DNA from: an uncultured Bacteroidota bacterium
Lineage (GTDB): Bacteria; Bacteroidota; Bacteroidia; Chitinophagales; Saprospiraceae
DNA length: 64,000 bases
Direction of reading: 5' to 3'
NCBI GenBank assembly: GCA_937872515.1
Contig: CALMSX010000122.1
Location: 1 to 64,000, forward strand
Positions 19,248 through 30,800 of the stretch are shown one piece after another. The notes under the pieces are model-generated. The model saw only the letters and a list, made by a program, of their open reading frames with translations, ran no database searches and was not told where the DNA came from. The position numbers and the translations under genes are program-made. Numbering within the stretch: position 1 is the stretch's first letter; each line of letters opens with the position of its first letter.

Positions 19248-20915
19248 ATGACAGACATAGAAATTGCAAGGCAAATCAAGCTTAAGCACATCAACGAAAT
19301 CGCAGCTCAGCTGGGTATAGGTATTGATCAACTAGTCCACTATGGCAAGTACAAGGCCAAACTGCCACTAGATCTGATCGATGAAGAAAAGGTAAAAAAA
19401 TCAAAACTGGTATTGGTTACGGCCATGTCGCCCACTCCGGCGGGAGAGGGAAAAACCACAGTGAGCATTGGCTTATCCCAGGGGCTGAATCGAATTGGTA
19501 AAAAAACGTGTGTTGTTTTAAGGGAGCCCTCTTTAGGTCCGGTATTCGGAATCAAGGGAGGAGCTACCGGTGGTGGATACTCTCAGGTTTTACCCATGGA
19601 AGACATCAACCTCCACTTCACAGGCGATATCCATGCCGTTGAAAGAGCCCATAACCTGTTGGCCGCATTGATCGACAACAACCTTCAAAGTATAAAAAGG
19701 TCGCTCAACCTGGATCCCAGGCAAATCTATTTTAAGAGGGTTATGGATATGAATGACCGTTCACTGCGCAAGATTGTAGTGGGTTTGGGTGGCACAGGCA
19801 ATGGTATACCCAGAGAAACCGGCTTTGATATCACCGTGGCTTCTGAAGTCATGGCCATCCTTTGTTTGTCAAAAAGCATCAAAGACCTCAAAGAAAGATT
19901 GGGAAATATTTTTATCGGGTACACCATGGATCAGCAGCCAATTTATGCCAGGGACCTCAAAGCCCAGGGTGCCATGGCTGCCTTGCTCAGAGATGCCATG
20001 CAGCCCAACCTGGTGCAGACCCTCGAAGGGTATCCCGCCATCATCCACGGAGGTCCGTTTGCCAACATTGCCCAGGGAACCAATACCGTCATTGCCACCA
20101 AAACAGGATTGTCGCTGGCAGATTATGTGGTCACTGAAGCAGGCTTTGGTTCGGATCTGGGAGCAGAAAAATTCATTGATATCAAATGCCAAAGTGCAGG
20201 CTTATCGCCCAGTGTAATGGTAATCGTAGCTACTATCAGAGCCATCAAATACCACGGTGGCTGTGATTTGAAAGACATCAAAGAAGAAAACCTGGCAGCC
20301 CTTGAAAAGGGTTTTGTCAACCTGGAAAAACACATCGAGAATACCGCTTTATACGGACTGCCAGCAGTGGTGGCCATCAATCAATTTGTTACCGACACGG
20401 AAGCGGAATTGGCACTCTTGCAAAAATTATGTGCAGCCAAAGGGGCCAGGGCCTGTATTGCCAATGTTTGGGGCAAAGGAGGCGAAGGTGCTGAGGAATT
20501 GGCCAGAACCGTGGTGGAGATCGTAGATTCAGGAGTCGCCAACTTCAAACCACTGTATGCATGGTCTCAACCAATGAAAGAAAAAATTGAAACCATTGCT
20601 ACCCGAGTATATGGTGCAGCAAAGGTTGAATACGCACCACAGGCTCAGCTGCAGCTCAGAAGGATTGCCAAATTGGGTTTGGAAGGCGCAGCTGTTTGTG
20701 TTGCCAAAACCCAAAAGTCACTTTCTGATAATCCTGATATCATTGGCAGACCGAGTGGTTTTACCATCCATGTGAGAGATATCGAAATTGCGGCGGGTGC
20801 CAATTTTGTGGTTCCAATCACCGGAGATATGATGCGCATGCCGGGCCTCCCTGAAGTGCCATCTTCAGAAGCCATTGACATCGATGATGAAGGTAATATA
20901 TCAGGCTTGTTTTAG
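19248..20915 (+). CDS. fhs: Formate--tetrahydrofolate ligase
   Basis: Fhs makes 10-formyl-tetrahydrofolate from formate, THF and ATP in one-carbon metabolism. The 555-residue length is normal. The nucleotide-binding loop TPAGEGKTT is at 63-71. Further family stretches are REPSLGPVFGIKGGATGGGY (about 85-104), DLGAEKFIDIKC, VVAINQFVTDTEAEL and, near the C-terminus, GDMMRMPGLP. It is divergent from alaA. Its last 4 bases overlap the 3' end of the convergent Uma2-family gene. Confidence 0.97.
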   Translation: MTDIEIARQIKLKHINEIAAQLGIGIDQLVHYGKYKAKLPLDLIDEEKVKKSKLVLVTAMSPTPAGEGKTTVSIGLSQGLNRIGKKTCVVLREPSLGPVFGIKGGATGGGYSQVLPMEDINLHFTGDIHAVERAHNLLAALIDNNLQSIKRSLNLDPRQIYFKRVMDMNDRSLRKIVVGLGGTGNGIPRETGFDITVASEVMAILCLSKSIKDLKERLGNIFIGYTMDQQPIYARDLKAQGAMAALLRDAMQPNLVQTLEGYPAIIHGGPFANIAQGTNTVIATKTGLSLADYVVTEAGFGSDLGAEKFIDIKCQSAGLSPSVMVIVATIRAIKYHGGCDLKDIKEENLAALEKGFVNLEKHIENTALYGLPAVVAINQFVTDTEAELALLQKLCAAKGARACIANVWGKGGEGAEELARTVVEIVDSGVANFKPLYAWSQPMKEKIETIATRVYGAAKVEYAPQAQLQLRRIAKLGLEGAAVCVAKTQKSLSDNPDIIGRPSGFTIHVRDIEIAAGANFVVPITGDMMRMPGLPEVPSSEAIDIDDEGNISGLF

Positions 20916-21544
20916 GGTTTGAATTGGGGCACATGCAGCATCTCATCTACATCCAGTAGTAAATCTGGAAAGCGGTTGGGGCTGATCACATCGCCGGGTA
21001 TGAAGGCGTTGATGCGCTGGTATTTTCCGCCTTCATAGATAAAACACTCTATGAGTTTTTCTTCAGGCATTACAATCCAGTATTCGCCTACGCCGCATTC
21101 TTCATAGACACTGTACTTATCTTGCAGGTCTTTTTTCCGTGTGTGAGGCGAGAGAATTTCGATGATCCAGTCTGGTGACCCAAACACCCCTGTATCTTCT
21201 ATCAACCAGGTATTGCAGATGACACAAATATCGGGCTGAACCACGGTATTGGATTTTTCCCTTTTCTTGTTTTCAACAGGAAGGATGATGTCAGTGGGAG
21301 CCATAAAAACCTGACAGGGTTTTTGAACAAAATAATTGGCTATAACACGATGAAGGTTGCCTGCTATTACCTGGTGGCTTGGCCGGGGTGCAGGGCTCAT
21401 CCCAAACAACTTGCCCCGGATCAACTCTACCATTTCCTCAAAGTCAAATTTGAGGTAGTCTTCGTAGGTATATGACCCACTGTAGAAAGCTTCCAAAGGG
21501 TCATGGACTTCCTGGTCTTTTTCTTTTGAAGTAGGGTATTCCAT
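20912..21544 (-). CDS. Uma2 family (DUF820) putative nuclease
   Basis: A 210-residue protein of the Uma2/DUF820 family, which has a PD-(D/E)XK nuclease-like fold but no settled biological role. Visible features are ELIRGKLFGMSPAP, SHQVIAGNLHRVI, the acidic VVQPDICVI, and SPDWIIEILSP followed by a Lys/Asp stretch and YWIV. These are the usual catalytic-core positions. The ATG at 21544 is chosen because a perfect -7 promoter box lies at 21563-21570, inside the longer possible reading frame. Such genes are widespread, often in many copies, in cyanobacteria and some Bacteroidota. Confidence 0.87.
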   Translation of the reverse strand: MEYPTSKEKDQEVHDPLEAFYSGSYTYEDYLKFDFEEMVELIRGKLFGMSPAPRPSHQVIAGNLHRVIANYFVQKPCQVFMAPTDIILPVENKKREKSNTVVQPDICVICNTWLIEDTGVFGSPDWIIEILSPHTRKKDLQDKYSVYEECGVGEYWIVMPEEKLIECFIYEGGKYQRINAFIPGDVISPNRFPDLLLDVDEMLHVPQFKP

Positions 21545-21562
21545 AAAATGAAATTTAATCTG

Positions 21563-21587
21563 CAAAGATAGGGTGATTTTGGCTTTC
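21563..21587 (-). promoter_or_regulatory. Promoter of the Uma2-family gene (TATCTTTG with TTTG upstream)
   Basis: On the minus strand TTTG, 16 bases, then TATCTTTG matches the Bacteroidota -33/-7 pattern. The predicted start lies about 12 bases before the ATG at 21544, which supports that start over the longer frame. Confidence 0.65.
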
Positions 21588-21746
21588 AAATCAAGACCAA
21601 AGCCCGGATGGGGAAATGAGCTAGTTAGATTAAAACAACTATAATTCTGAAATTTTTTAAAAATCGAAAGAAGATTTTACAGTAGCTTCGGAACCATTTG
21701 TTGCACCAAATTATTAATATTAAGACATTCATTTACAAAATTTTAT

Positions 21747-21754
21747 TATATTTG
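21747..21754 (+). promoter_or_regulatory. -7 box TATATTTG before the Rsh gene
   Basis: A perfect TAnnTTTG box ends 22 bases before the ATG at 21777. No TTTG occurs at the expected -33 distance. The 21588-21746 stretch otherwise shows no recognisable feature. Confidence 0.55.
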
Positions 21755-21776
21755 TAATAATAGCTTTATCTAAAAA

Positions 21777-24011
21777 ATGCCTACCGGTCAAGTCATAAGT
21801 GCAACAGAATTGGTTGAGGTCAGAAAGGCCTTTGACCAGCTTATGCAAAGCATGAAGTCAAAGCTCAATGACGAAGATCCTGCCAATCTGGAAAGGGCTT
21901 ATACCATGGCAGTTGAAGCGCATAAGTTTCAGCGAAGAAAAACGGGTGAACCCTATATTTTCCACCCCATTGAAGTGGCGCGCATTTGTTTTGAAGAAAT
22001 AGGTCTGGGCCCAACTGCTGTTATTTGTGCCTTGCTGCACGATGTGGTGGAAGATACAGAGATGAGCCTTGACGACATAAAGGCAGCCTTTGGAGAAAAA
22101 ATATCATTGATCGTAGACGGCCTCACCAAATTGGATGGCAGCTACAACGATACTGAGAGTCCACAGGCAGAAAACTTCAAGAAGGTACTGAGTACCCTGG
22201 TATTGGATGTAAGGGTGGTTTTGATCAAGATGGCGGACAGGTTGCACAATCTTCGCACCATCCACGGCCAGCCCATTCACAAACAGCTGAAAATTGCTGC
22301 AGAAACCAGTTACATCTATGTACCCCTGGCCCATCGCCTCGGCTTGTACAAACTCAAAACAGAGTTTCAAGATATTTGCCTCAGGATATCAGAGCCGGAA
22401 GTTTATAATGAAATTCAGAAAAAACTTGAGCAGTCTCAGGCAGACAGGAGCAAGTACATCAATGAATTTATTGAACCATTGAAACACGGCCTGGAAGAGC
22501 TAGATGTCACCTATCGTGTGACTGGCAGGTCAAAAGCCATCTCCTCTATCTATGAAAAAATAAAAAAGAAAGGAGTTGAATTTGAAGAAATCTACGACCT
22601 CTTTGCGGTTAGAATTATTGTTGATGTTCCCGTAAACAAGGAAAAAAGCACTTGTTGGCAGGTTTATTCTGTCATTACCGATGTGTATAAACCCATTCCT
22701 GAAAGATTAAAAGATTGGGTCACAACACCAAAAAGCAATGGTTATGAATCGCTGCACACCACCGTCATTGGCCCCAAAGGTCGATTTGTGGAAGTACAGA
22801 TCAGGTCAGAGAGGATGGACGATATTGCCGAAAAAGGATTTGCGGCCCACTGGAAATACAAAGGCATAAAATCACAGGAAAACGTTTACGATTCCTGGCT
22901 CGACAATGTGCGCGACATCCTCGATACCCAACACACCAATGCGCTGGAATTTCTCAATGATTTTAAGACCAATCTTTTTAGCGAAGAAGTCTATGTGTTT
23001 ACGCCCAAAGGAGATATGCGTATCCTGCCCATGGGAGCCACTGCACTCGACTTTGCCTTTGACATTCACACCGAACTGGGTTACAGGGCCACGGCCATAA
23101 AAGTAAACAACAAGCTGGTCCCTATGGGATACAAGCTTAACAATGGCGATCAGATTCAAATTACTACCAATAAAAATCAAAAGCCTACAGAAGAATGGCT
23201 CAAGATGGTAGTAACCGGAAAGGCCCGCAGTAAGATCAGGTCCAGTATGAAGGACGAGATGAAAAAGCGGGGTGAACTCGGCAAAGAAGCCCTCGAAAGA
23301 AAACTCAAAAACCTGAAACTCGACTTTGAAGAAAACATCGAGTTTTTGGTAAAACAATATGGTTTCAAATCAAGGGCCGACCTCTACTATGCCATTGCCG
23401 AGGATAAGGTCAAAATGTTTGACATGAAAGATTTTACCGTTGAAAGCGGTAAATTGGTGGTTCCAAAGGAAGAAATTTCAGAAGATGCAGGCAGGGCACC
23501 TGAAGAAATCAAAAGGCCCAGAAGGGTTGTGCTCAACAAGAGTAAAATCCTGGTCAATGGTGAATCGGGTGACCTCTATGACTTTTCATTTGCCAATTGT
23601 TGCAATCCGGTGCCGGGAGATGAAATTTTTGGTTATACCACGTCGACCCAAAAGATGAAAATCCACCGCACCAATTGTCCCAATGCTACTCATTTGCTGG
23701 CCAACTATGGTTACCGGGTATTAAAAGTTGAATGGGATGACAACAAAGATGAAAACTTTGTAGCCGAACTGCGCATTACAGGTGTAGACAGTGGGGTAGG
23801 GGTCATTCAAAAGTTGACCAACCTTATTTCAAATGAACTGTCTCTCAATATGAGGGCCATCAGCATCCAGGGCAATGAGGGATATTTTGAAGGTAAAATC
23901 AGCATTTTTGTAGCCAATAAAGATCAGTTAAACATTGCCATGAGGAGCATCAAACAATTAGATGGAATCTCTACCGTTGAACGGGTGGACGCTGCAAAAA
24001 AGAACAATTAG
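21777..24011 (+). CDS. rsh: RelA/SpoT homologue, (p)ppGpp synthetase/hydrolase
   Basis: A long RSH protein of 744 residues controlling the stringent-response alarmone (p)ppGpp. The HD hydrolase domain is intact: H63 in FHPIEVARI and H88-D89 in [11 protein letters not shown]. The synthetase domain (about 235-370) contains [14 protein letters not shown] and [16 protein letters not shown] domain (about 400-465), a zinc-finger-like helical region with [12 protein letters not shown], and a C-terminal ACT domain (about 660-740) complete the family plan. Both catalytic halves look intact, so a bifunctional enzyme is expected. A Fur-family gene starts two bases after the stop. Confidence 0.95.
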   Translation: MPTGQVISATELVEVRKAFDQLMQSMKSKLNDEDPANLERAYTMAVEAHKFQRRKTGEPYIFHPIEVARICFEEIGLGPTAVICALLHDVVEDTEMSLDDIKAAFGEKISLIVDGLTKLDGSYNDTESPQAENFKKVLSTLVLDVRVVLIKMADRLHNLRTIHGQPIHKQLKIAAETSYIYVPLAHRLGLYKLKTEFQDICLRISEPEVYNEIQKKLEQSQADRSKYINEFIEPLKHGLEELDVTYRVTGRSKAISSIYEKIKKKGVEFEEIYDLFAVRIIVDVPVNKEKSTCWQVYSVITDVYKPIPERLKDWVTTPKSNGYESLHTTVIGPKGRFVEVQIRSERMDDIAEKGFAAHWKYKGIKSQENVYDSWLDNVRDILDTQHTNALEFLNDFKTNLFSEEVYVFTPKGDMRILPMGATALDFAFDIHTELGYRATAIKVNNKLVPMGYKLNNGDQIQITTNKNQKPTEEWLKMVVTGKARSKIRSSMKDEMKKRGELGKEALERKLKNLKLDFEENIEFLVKQYGFKSRADLYYAIAEDKVKMFDMKDFTVESGKLVVPKEEISEDAGRAPEEIKRPRRVVLNKSKILVNGESGDLYDFSFANCCNPVPGDEIFGYTTSTQKMKIHRTNCPNATHLLANYGYRVLKVEWDDNKDENFVAELRITGVDSGVGVIQKLTNLISNELSLNMRAISIQGNEGYFEGKISIFVANKDQLNIAMRSIKQLDGISTVERVDAAKKNN

Positions 24012-24013
24012 CC

Positions 24014-24499
24014 ATGGAAGTAAGCTTTAATAAAACAGACAATCTGATCCAGGAGGTAAAGCAGATCTTTACAACTTATCTTGAAAAACATGAGCTCAGA
24101 AAAACGCCTGAACGTTATGCCATTCTGGAAGAAATTTACAGAAGAAACGATCACTTTGACGCGGAAGCCCTGTTTATTCACATGAAAAACCAAAACTACA
24201 GGGTCAGTAGGGCCACGGTGTACAATACCCTCGATCTGCTGGTATCTTGTGATTTGGTAACCCGACACCAATTTGGAAAAAACTTTGCCCAGTACGAAAA
24301 ATCTTATGGCTTCAGACAACACGATCACATGATTTGTGTAGACTGTGGTCAGGTGCTGGAATTTTGTGATCCCAGAATTCAGCAGATCAAAAACATGATG
24401 GGTGATTTGTTGGAATTTTCTGTGACCCACCATGCCCTCAACTTGTATGGAAAATGTCAGAAAAAGGATTGTGTCCATAAAGTCGAAAAAAAGGTTTAG
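24014..24499 (+). CDS. Fur family transcriptional regulator
   Basis: A 161-residue metal-responsive repressor. A winged-helix DNA-binding domain (about 20-85, [14 protein letters not shown] ... [14 protein letters not shown]) is followed by the metal-sensing dimerisation domain with [10 protein letters not shown]. Structural-zinc cysteines are C108, C111, C148 and C153. It could be Fur (iron) or PerR/Zur (peroxide, zinc), which the sequence alone does not settle. It is tightly coupled to the Rsh gene upstream and is followed 3 bases later by the AlkD-like gene, suggesting one operon of stress genes. Confidence 0.93.
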   Translation: MEVSFNKTDNLIQEVKQIFTTYLEKHELRKTPERYAILEEIYRRNDHFDAEALFIHMKNQNYRVSRATVYNTLDLLVSCDLVTRHQFGKNFAQYEKSYGFRQHDHMICVDCGQVLEFCDPRIQQIKNMMGDLLEFSVTHHALNLYGKCQKKDCVHKVEKKV

Positions 24500-24502
24500 G
24501 TC

Positions 24503-25174
24503 ATGTCCGATATGGTAAAGCACCTGGCCAGGGCCTTTGAGCAGAATGCCAATGCTGACAATGCCCGGGCGATGGAGGCCTACATGAAAAATAATTTTCC
24601 TTTCTGGGGCATTAAAACAGAACTCCGCCGATCACTGGTTGCTCCCTTTATTTTGGAGTTTAAATCCATGACGGCTGCTGAACAACAAGCCCTAATTTCG
24701 GCCCTTTGGTCAAAGCCACAAAGAGAATTTCACCAGGCAGCGCTGGATTTGGCAGCCAAAATTGTAAAAAAAACTAATCTTACCTGGCTACCATTTTGGG
24801 AAGATAAGCTGATGCGCAATGCCTGGTGGGACAGTGTAGATTATATTGCTCCTTCTTTGATTGGCCCCCTTTTGATAGAAAAGCCAGACCTTCAGGAAAA
24901 ATATGCATGGGAATGGATGGAGTCGGCCTATCTTTGGAAACAAAGAGCAGCTTTGATTTTTCAGATCAAATACAGGACCAAAACCAACCAAAAACTACTT
25001 TTTGACCTGGTATTGAGCTGTGCAGACTCCAAAGAGTTTTTTCTTCGAAAAGGGTCAGGATGGGCATTGAGGGAATATGGCAAGTATGCGCCGCTGGAGG
25101 TGTCAACGTTTGTACATAACCATGAGGCCCTGCTTTCCAACCTTACCGTAAGAGAGGCACTGAAAAATCTTTGA
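24503..25174 (+). CDS. DNA alkylation repair protein, AlkD-like
   Basis: A 223-residue HEAT-like repeat protein of the AlkC/AlkD glycosylase superfamily, which removes positively charged alkylated bases such as 3- and 7-alkylpurines. The N-terminus (MEAYMKNNFPFWGIKTELRR) is typical of the family. The expected active-site residues are visible: NAWWDSVD, with the key Trp and Asp, and GSGWALREYGK, with the second Trp. It follows the Fur-family gene by 3 bases. A gap of 82 bases then separates it from uvrD. Confidence 0.88.
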   Translation: MSDMVKHLARAFEQNANADNARAMEAYMKNNFPFWGIKTELRRSLVAPFILEFKSMTAAEQQALISALWSKPQREFHQAALDLAAKIVKKTNLTWLPFWEDKLMRNAWWDSVDYIAPSLIGPLLIEKPDLQEKYAWEWMESAYLWKQRAALIFQIKYRTKTNQKLLFDLVLSCADSKEFFLRKGSGWALREYGKYAPLEVSTFVHNHEALLSNLTVREALKNL

Positions 25175-25256
25175 TCAGGCATCAATTGGCAGAAAGCCGA
25201 TTCAAACATGAAAAAATTACCTTATATATATAATTATCTCGAAATTCGCACCACTT

Positions 25257-27518
25257 ATGAGAGAACCTGCCACTTCTTATTTAAATGAGCTCAATGAAAT
25301 CCAGCGCAATGCGGTAACCAACATTGAGGGTCCTGTAATGGTGATAGCCGGTCCCGGATCTGGAAAGACCAGGGTGCTGACCTATCGAATTGCCCACATG
25401 ATCAAAATGGGCGTACCTCCGGGCAACATCCTGGCGCTGACATTTACCAATAAAGCAGCCAAGGAGATGAAACACCGGATCGAAAGTGTAGTAGGTCAGG
25501 ATGCCAACAGGGTATGGGCCGGTACCTTTCACTCCCTTTTTGCCAGAATCTTGAGAACGGAAGCCCACAGACTTGGCTTTCCCAATGATTTTACCATTTA
25601 CGATACAGATGACACTAAAAGTGTAATGGAAGAAATTATTAAAACCCTCAACCTCGACCGGAAGGTTTATGTTGCGGGTCAGGTGAGGTCCAGAATATCT
25701 TCGGCCAAAAGTAACCTCATAACTCCAAAAGCCTATGCTGCCAATGATGACCTGATGGCCATGGATCGCATGAACAGACGACCACTGATCTATCAAATCT
25801 ACGAAAAATATGTGGCCAAGTGCCAGAAAGCGGGGGCCATGGATTTTGATGACCTCCTTTTGCAAATGTTCAGGCTGCTGTACCAAAACCCTGACGGTGT
25901 TCGCGAAAAATACCAGCGCCAGTTCAGATACATCATGGTGGATGAGTTTCAGGATACCAACTATTTGCAATACGAAATCCTGAAGCTGCTTTGTCTGTAC
26001 GATGGCAGCCCCAGAAATATTTGCATTGTGGGCGACGATGCCCAAAGTATCTACTCTTTTAGGGGGGCAACGATTGAAAATATCCTGCAATACGAGCACG
26101 ACTTTAAAGATGTGAAGACCTTTAAACTAGAGCAAAACTACCGCTCGACTTCCTTTATCGTGAATGCTGCCAATGATGTGATATCATATAATGCCAAACA
26201 GATTCAGAAAAAAATCTGGACCGACCGATCCGAAGGGCCTAAGATCAAGATCATTAAATCGATGACCGAAACTGAGGAAGGAAAACGGGTGGCGGATTCT
26301 ATCATCGAGCAGAAAAACAGGTACAACCTGGCCAATAAAGAGATTGCCATCCTGTATAGGACCAATGGTCAGTCGAGGATCTTTGAAGAGGCCCTAAGGC
26401 GGTACAACCTCAACTATAGGATTTATGGGGGACTATCCTTTTACCAGAGGAAAGAAGTTAAGGACCTGATTGCCTACATGCGACTGACGGTCAATGACAA
26501 AGATGATGAGGCGCTCAAAAGGGTGATCAACTACCCCAGGAGGGGTATTGGTGATTCTACCATCGAGGGCATTACCACCATAGCCAACGACAATGACATG
26601 AGCATGTGGGAGGTCATTGGCAAAATTGAATTTAATGCACGGGCAAAAAAGAGCATAGGCGAGTTTGTCAATCTGATTCAGGCATTCAAAGACTTCAGTG
26701 CCAAAAATGACGCATACCAGACCGCTTTGTATATTTCCAAACACTCCGGCATTGTTGATCTATTTAAAGCAGAAGGCACACCTGAGGCCGAAGCCAGAAT
26801 GGAAAACATTACTTCTCTGTTGGATGGCATTCAGGAATTTGTAGAAGACGATGAATTGAGCATCAATGAAGAGTTTTCTACCGACAAGTCTCTGGCCAAG
26901 TTTCTGCAGAGCATCTCACTGATGACCGACGCCGACGAAGACAAAACAGATGTTGATACCATTACCCTGATGTCGGTCCACGCAGCCAAAGGGCTGGAAT
27001 TTAAATCCGTCTTTGTTACAGGACTGGAGGAAAACCTATTTCCCAGTTATCAGTCACTCTCTACACCCGATCAGATTGATGAAGAACGAAGGCTGTTTTA
27101 TGTGGCCATCACCAGGGCAGAAATCTATTTGGTGCTCACCTATGCCAACAGCAGGTATCAGTTTGGACAGATGCGTTTTAACGATGCCAGCAGGTTTATA
27201 GAAGAAATTTCAGAAGAAAATATTGACGCCATAACTTCAATCAGTAGGGAGGAATCAAAGCCTGCTTTTGGAGAACCCAAGTTACTGGGTAGTTTCAAAA
27301 AACAACTGGCTGCACCTAAAGTGGATCCCAGCCAGTTTAAACCCAGCCCACCTGAGAGTATCAAGACCGGACAAAAGGTTTTACACCTTAAATTTGGAGA
27401 AGGAGAGGTGACCCATATAGATGAAAGACAGGTAGCCACCATCGTTTTTCCCCAGGCTACCGATTCTAAAGAAAAAAGAATTGTGCTGCAATTTGCCAAG
27501 TTACAGATCATAGGATAG
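25257..27518 (+). CDS. uvrD: UvrD/PcrA-type DNA helicase
   Basis: A superfamily 1A 3'-5' helicase of 753 residues acting in nucleotide-excision and mismatch repair and in removing RecA or RNA polymerase roadblocks. Motif I is AGPGSGKT (31-38), followed by Ia LTFTNKAAKEM, II VDEFQDTN, III DDAQSIYSFRGA, IV QNYRS, V SVHAAKGLEF and VI VAITRAE. The C-terminal part ends with a Tudor-like domain (GQKVLHLKFGEGEVTHID), as in PcrA. No promoter box was found in the 82-base gap, so it may be read from the upstream genes. Confidence 0.96.
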   Translation: MREPATSYLNELNEIQRNAVTNIEGPVMVIAGPGSGKTRVLTYRIAHMIKMGVPPGNILALTFTNKAAKEMKHRIESVVGQDANRVWAGTFHSLFARILRTEAHRLGFPNDFTIYDTDDTKSVMEEIIKTLNLDRKVYVAGQVRSRISSAKSNLITPKAYAANDDLMAMDRMNRRPLIYQIYEKYVAKCQKAGAMDFDDLLLQMFRLLYQNPDGVREKYQRQFRYIMVDEFQDTNYLQYEILKLLCLYDGSPRNICIVGDDAQSIYSFRGATIENILQYEHDFKDVKTFKLEQNYRSTSFIVNAANDVISYNAKQIQKKIWTDRSEGPKIKIIKSMTETEEGKRVADSIIEQKNRYNLANKEIAILYRTNGQSRIFEEALRRYNLNYRIYGGLSFYQRKEVKDLIAYMRLTVNDKDDEALKRVINYPRRGIGDSTIEGITTIANDNDMSMWEVIGKIEFNARAKKSIGEFVNLIQAFKDFSAKNDAYQTALYISKHSGIVDLFKAEGTPEAEARMENITSLLDGIQEFVEDDELSINEEFSTDKSLAKFLQSISLMTDADEDKTDVDTITLMSVHAAKGLEFKSVFVTGLEENLFPSYQSLSTPDQIDEERRLFYVAITRAEIYLVLTYANSRYQFGQMRFNDASRFIEEISEENIDAITSISREESKPAFGEPKLLGSFKKQLAAPKVDPSQFKPSPPESIKTGQKVLHLKFGEGEVTHIDERQVATIVFPQATDSKEKRIVLQFAKLQIIG

Positions 27519-27848
27519 TCCAAAACAGGGATCAAAATATGACCTACCCATTGTAAGAAATCCTGCTACAAGTCCTGTCTTAAAAAAGGTCGGGACAATC
27601 AAAAAGGCTGAAGAAAATGCCGTAAAGCGTTATATACAATAATATTCAGATGTATAAATAATTGTTTTACAAATAAATACACATAAAAAAATAAAAATAT
27701 ACGTAATAGTGGCAACAACATATTATAGAAAATCTATATATTTGCCGGAGTGAATTTTGTGTTCCCTCGGGAGCGCATTTTACGACTTAATAGTACCTGA
27801 CCTGAGATCTGATAGTGGATTAAGAGTAATTCATTAATAAGGTCCAAA
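27519..27848. other. 330-base intergenic region before giant gene B
   Basis: No gene is seen. A weak hairpin (GTCCTG at 27572-27577 with CGGGAC at 27591-27596, one G-T pair) lacks a T-run, so it is a poor terminator for uvrD. The 27640-27736 part is very AT-rich. A -7 box lies at 27737-27744, and the following 98 bases are probably the leader of giant gene B. Confidence 0.6.
27737..27744 (+). promoter_or_regulatory. -7 box TATATTTG of giant gene B
   Basis: A perfect TAnnTTTG box in an AT-rich stretch, implying a leader of about 95 bases to the ATG at 27849. No TTTG is found at the -33 spacing. Confidence 0.55.
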
Positions 27849-30800
27849 ATGAAAAAAGCTGTTTTAGCACCCCGATTCCTCAAAGGCTTAGTACCTATAC
27901 TTGCCTTTTTAGCGTCACCATTTATTTCCCCTCATTTGCAGGCACAATGTGTTGCACCTTCCGGTGTCATACAGGGCAGTGTATTTAGGGATGACAACAA
28001 CAATGGAAAACGAGAGCAGGGAGAGTCTGCCGAATCCAATGTATTGGTTTCTCTGTACAATTCTTCCGGGCAACTGGTAGCCAATCAGGCGTCAGATGCA
28101 TCTGGAAATTACTCATTTGGTGGTTTGACCGATGGGGCCAAGTACAGGTTAGGTTTTGATTATCTACCCAAATTTACCAATTCATATCTGGGTGCTGACA
28201 ACAAGTCCAACGTACAGTTGGTGAGTGCGCCAGCATGCAATGCTTCGCTTGGCCTCGTGACAAGTCACGCCATTTGTGGCAGCAATCCTGAGATTTTCAG
28301 TACTTGTTTTGTACAAGGTGCCACCAATGGAGCCAATGGTTCAATGGAGACCTTGTTGGGTATTGAATACAATTTCAATAATTCATCGCAGGCCACCAAG
28401 TATGCCATGCATTCCGAAACAGGTTCTGTTTGGGGTTTGGCCTGGAAGAGTTCGACCAACGAATTGTTTTCATCAGCATTTGTAAAACAATACTCTGGCT
28501 TGACTTCCAATGGTCCTGGAGCCATTTTTAAAACCAAAATCAATGGCAATGCCAGTGCGGGTACCCAATTGTTTGCCAATTTAAGTAATCTTGGCATCGA
28601 TGTGGGTACACTTTCTGTTACCGATGTAACCGATTGTAAGTACGGCACCCATGTAGGTAAGATAGGATTGGGAGCCATGGCCATCAGTCCGGCAGAAGAC
28701 TACCTTTACGTAGTCAACCTCTATCGCAAGTCGATTGTGAGGATACCTACCCAAAACCCAACGGCAGCCAATATTGTTGAAATTTCAATTCCAAATCCGG
28801 GATGTTCCAACGGGGAATATGCACCATTTGCTTTGAAGTATCACAATGATAAATTATACGTTGGAGTTACCTGCTATGAAGAAACCAACAAATCTGCAGC
28901 CAATAGTGCTGCGGTAGTTTACGAATTGGATCTTTCAACACAGAATTTTACCAACATCTTTTCTACTACTTATTTAAAAGGATATTGGAAAGATGAACCA
29001 TATAACGATTTTACCACCCAGCATTGGTTTACCGATCTGGATTTTACCGATGAGGGTAATATGATCATCACGTTTACAGACAGGGTTGGTCATAAATATT
29101 GCAATCAGCCATCCAACCGACTGGATCATCAGTTTCCTGATATCCTCATGGTATGGAACAACAATGGAGTATGGACCCTTGAGTCAAATGGTTCTGCAGG
29201 CAGCCTGACAGGAACAGGTGTAGGAAATACACAAGGTCCGAATGGCGGTGAATTTTTTGGCAACGATTATTGGGTTACCCAACCGGCTTACCACCCTGAA
29301 ATTGCCTTGGGTAGCATTTATGTATTACCCGGCACAGGATCTGTAGTGACAGCTGCTTATGATCCGGGCACCAACTCTTATTCAGGGGGTATGCAAAGAT
29401 ACAGCACTACCGACGGAAGTAAGTTGGGCGCCAAAGAATTGTACATCAGACAAACTACTGAGCTTTTTGGTAAGGCCACCGGTTTTGGTGATCTTATAGG
29501 TAGATGCGGCTTGCCAAGCATACAACTGGGTAACCTGGTATGGTTTGATGAAAATAAAAATGGAATTCAGGATGCCGGTGAACAACCCGTAGAGAATTTG
29601 CCATTACAGTTGCTCGATGAAAATTGCGACATGATTGCCTCAACCACAACAAGTGCTGAGGGACAATATGTATTTTCAGATTTGCAGGCAGGAAAACAAT
29701 ATTATATTTCCATTCCTGCTCCTTCTATGGATGTCAATTATCAATTGGTTTCTTTGAGCGGATCTAACTATTTGTTTAGTCCTGCCACAGGAAGTCAGGT
29801 AGCAATTGACAACAACGCAGGCTTTAACAACCTCAATTGCAGCAATGCCATCATTGCGGTTAGTCATGACAGAACAAACCACAATGTAGACATAGGTCTT
29901 GTAAGCGTTTCTGGTTTTGACCTGGCCTTAAAAAATGAACTCATATCTTCTGAATTGCCCAGATACAATGACCTGGTAGAATTTAGAATGACTGTTTATA
30001 ATCAGGGCGGAGTACCGGCTAAAGACATTCAGGTGGTCAACTACATTCCATCTGGATATACTTTTAACGCCGCTGATAATCCTGGCTGGACCTTGGATGG
30101 TACTATAGCCAGAATAACCATGCCAGGTATTTTATTGCCGGGTTCTAATAATTCAGTAGTAATTAAACTAAGAATCATTACCTCTGATTTGAGCAAGTTG
30201 GTGGATGTGGCAGAAATTGCCGGAGCTACCGATCACAATGGCATAGCACAAACAGATGTTGACTCTACCCCTGATGCCATGAAAACAAATGACGAAGGAG
30301 GAGATGTAAATACATTTACAGATAATAAAATTGATGACGACGGCACCATTGATGAAGACGATCAGGACCCCGCTACTGCCAGAGTTCTTGACCTTGCCTT
30401 AAAACAAGTAGTACAGGATGAGTGCGTTTTGGGTGGTGATTGTGTTACCGTTAATGTCACTGTCTACAACCAGGGAACTGTAGCTGTTACCGGTTTTGAG
30501 GTAACCAACTACTTCCATCCTTTGATGAATTTTGACGAAGGTCAGAACCCATCATGGGCTAAGAATGGGGACTATCTTGTTTACCAGGGGGCAGCATTGC
30601 AACCGGGTGGTCAACTTACCATTCCTGTTACTTTGTGTGTAAAAGAAGGTGTATTGACAGAAGGCATTGTCAATTATGCAGAAATTTCAACCATTTTGGT
30701 AAATGGTTTGAGTACAGATAAAGATTTTGATTCTCGCCCTGATAGCAATGATGCCAATGACGCCGGTGGTACCCACAATAGTGCCCAGGACAACTACGTT

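Noticed and set aside
25281-26099. 272-codon open frame antisense to uvrD
   Set aside because: It lies entirely opposite the conserved helicase motifs, has His/Gly/Val-rich composition typical of reverse frames, and shows no promoter box or domain.
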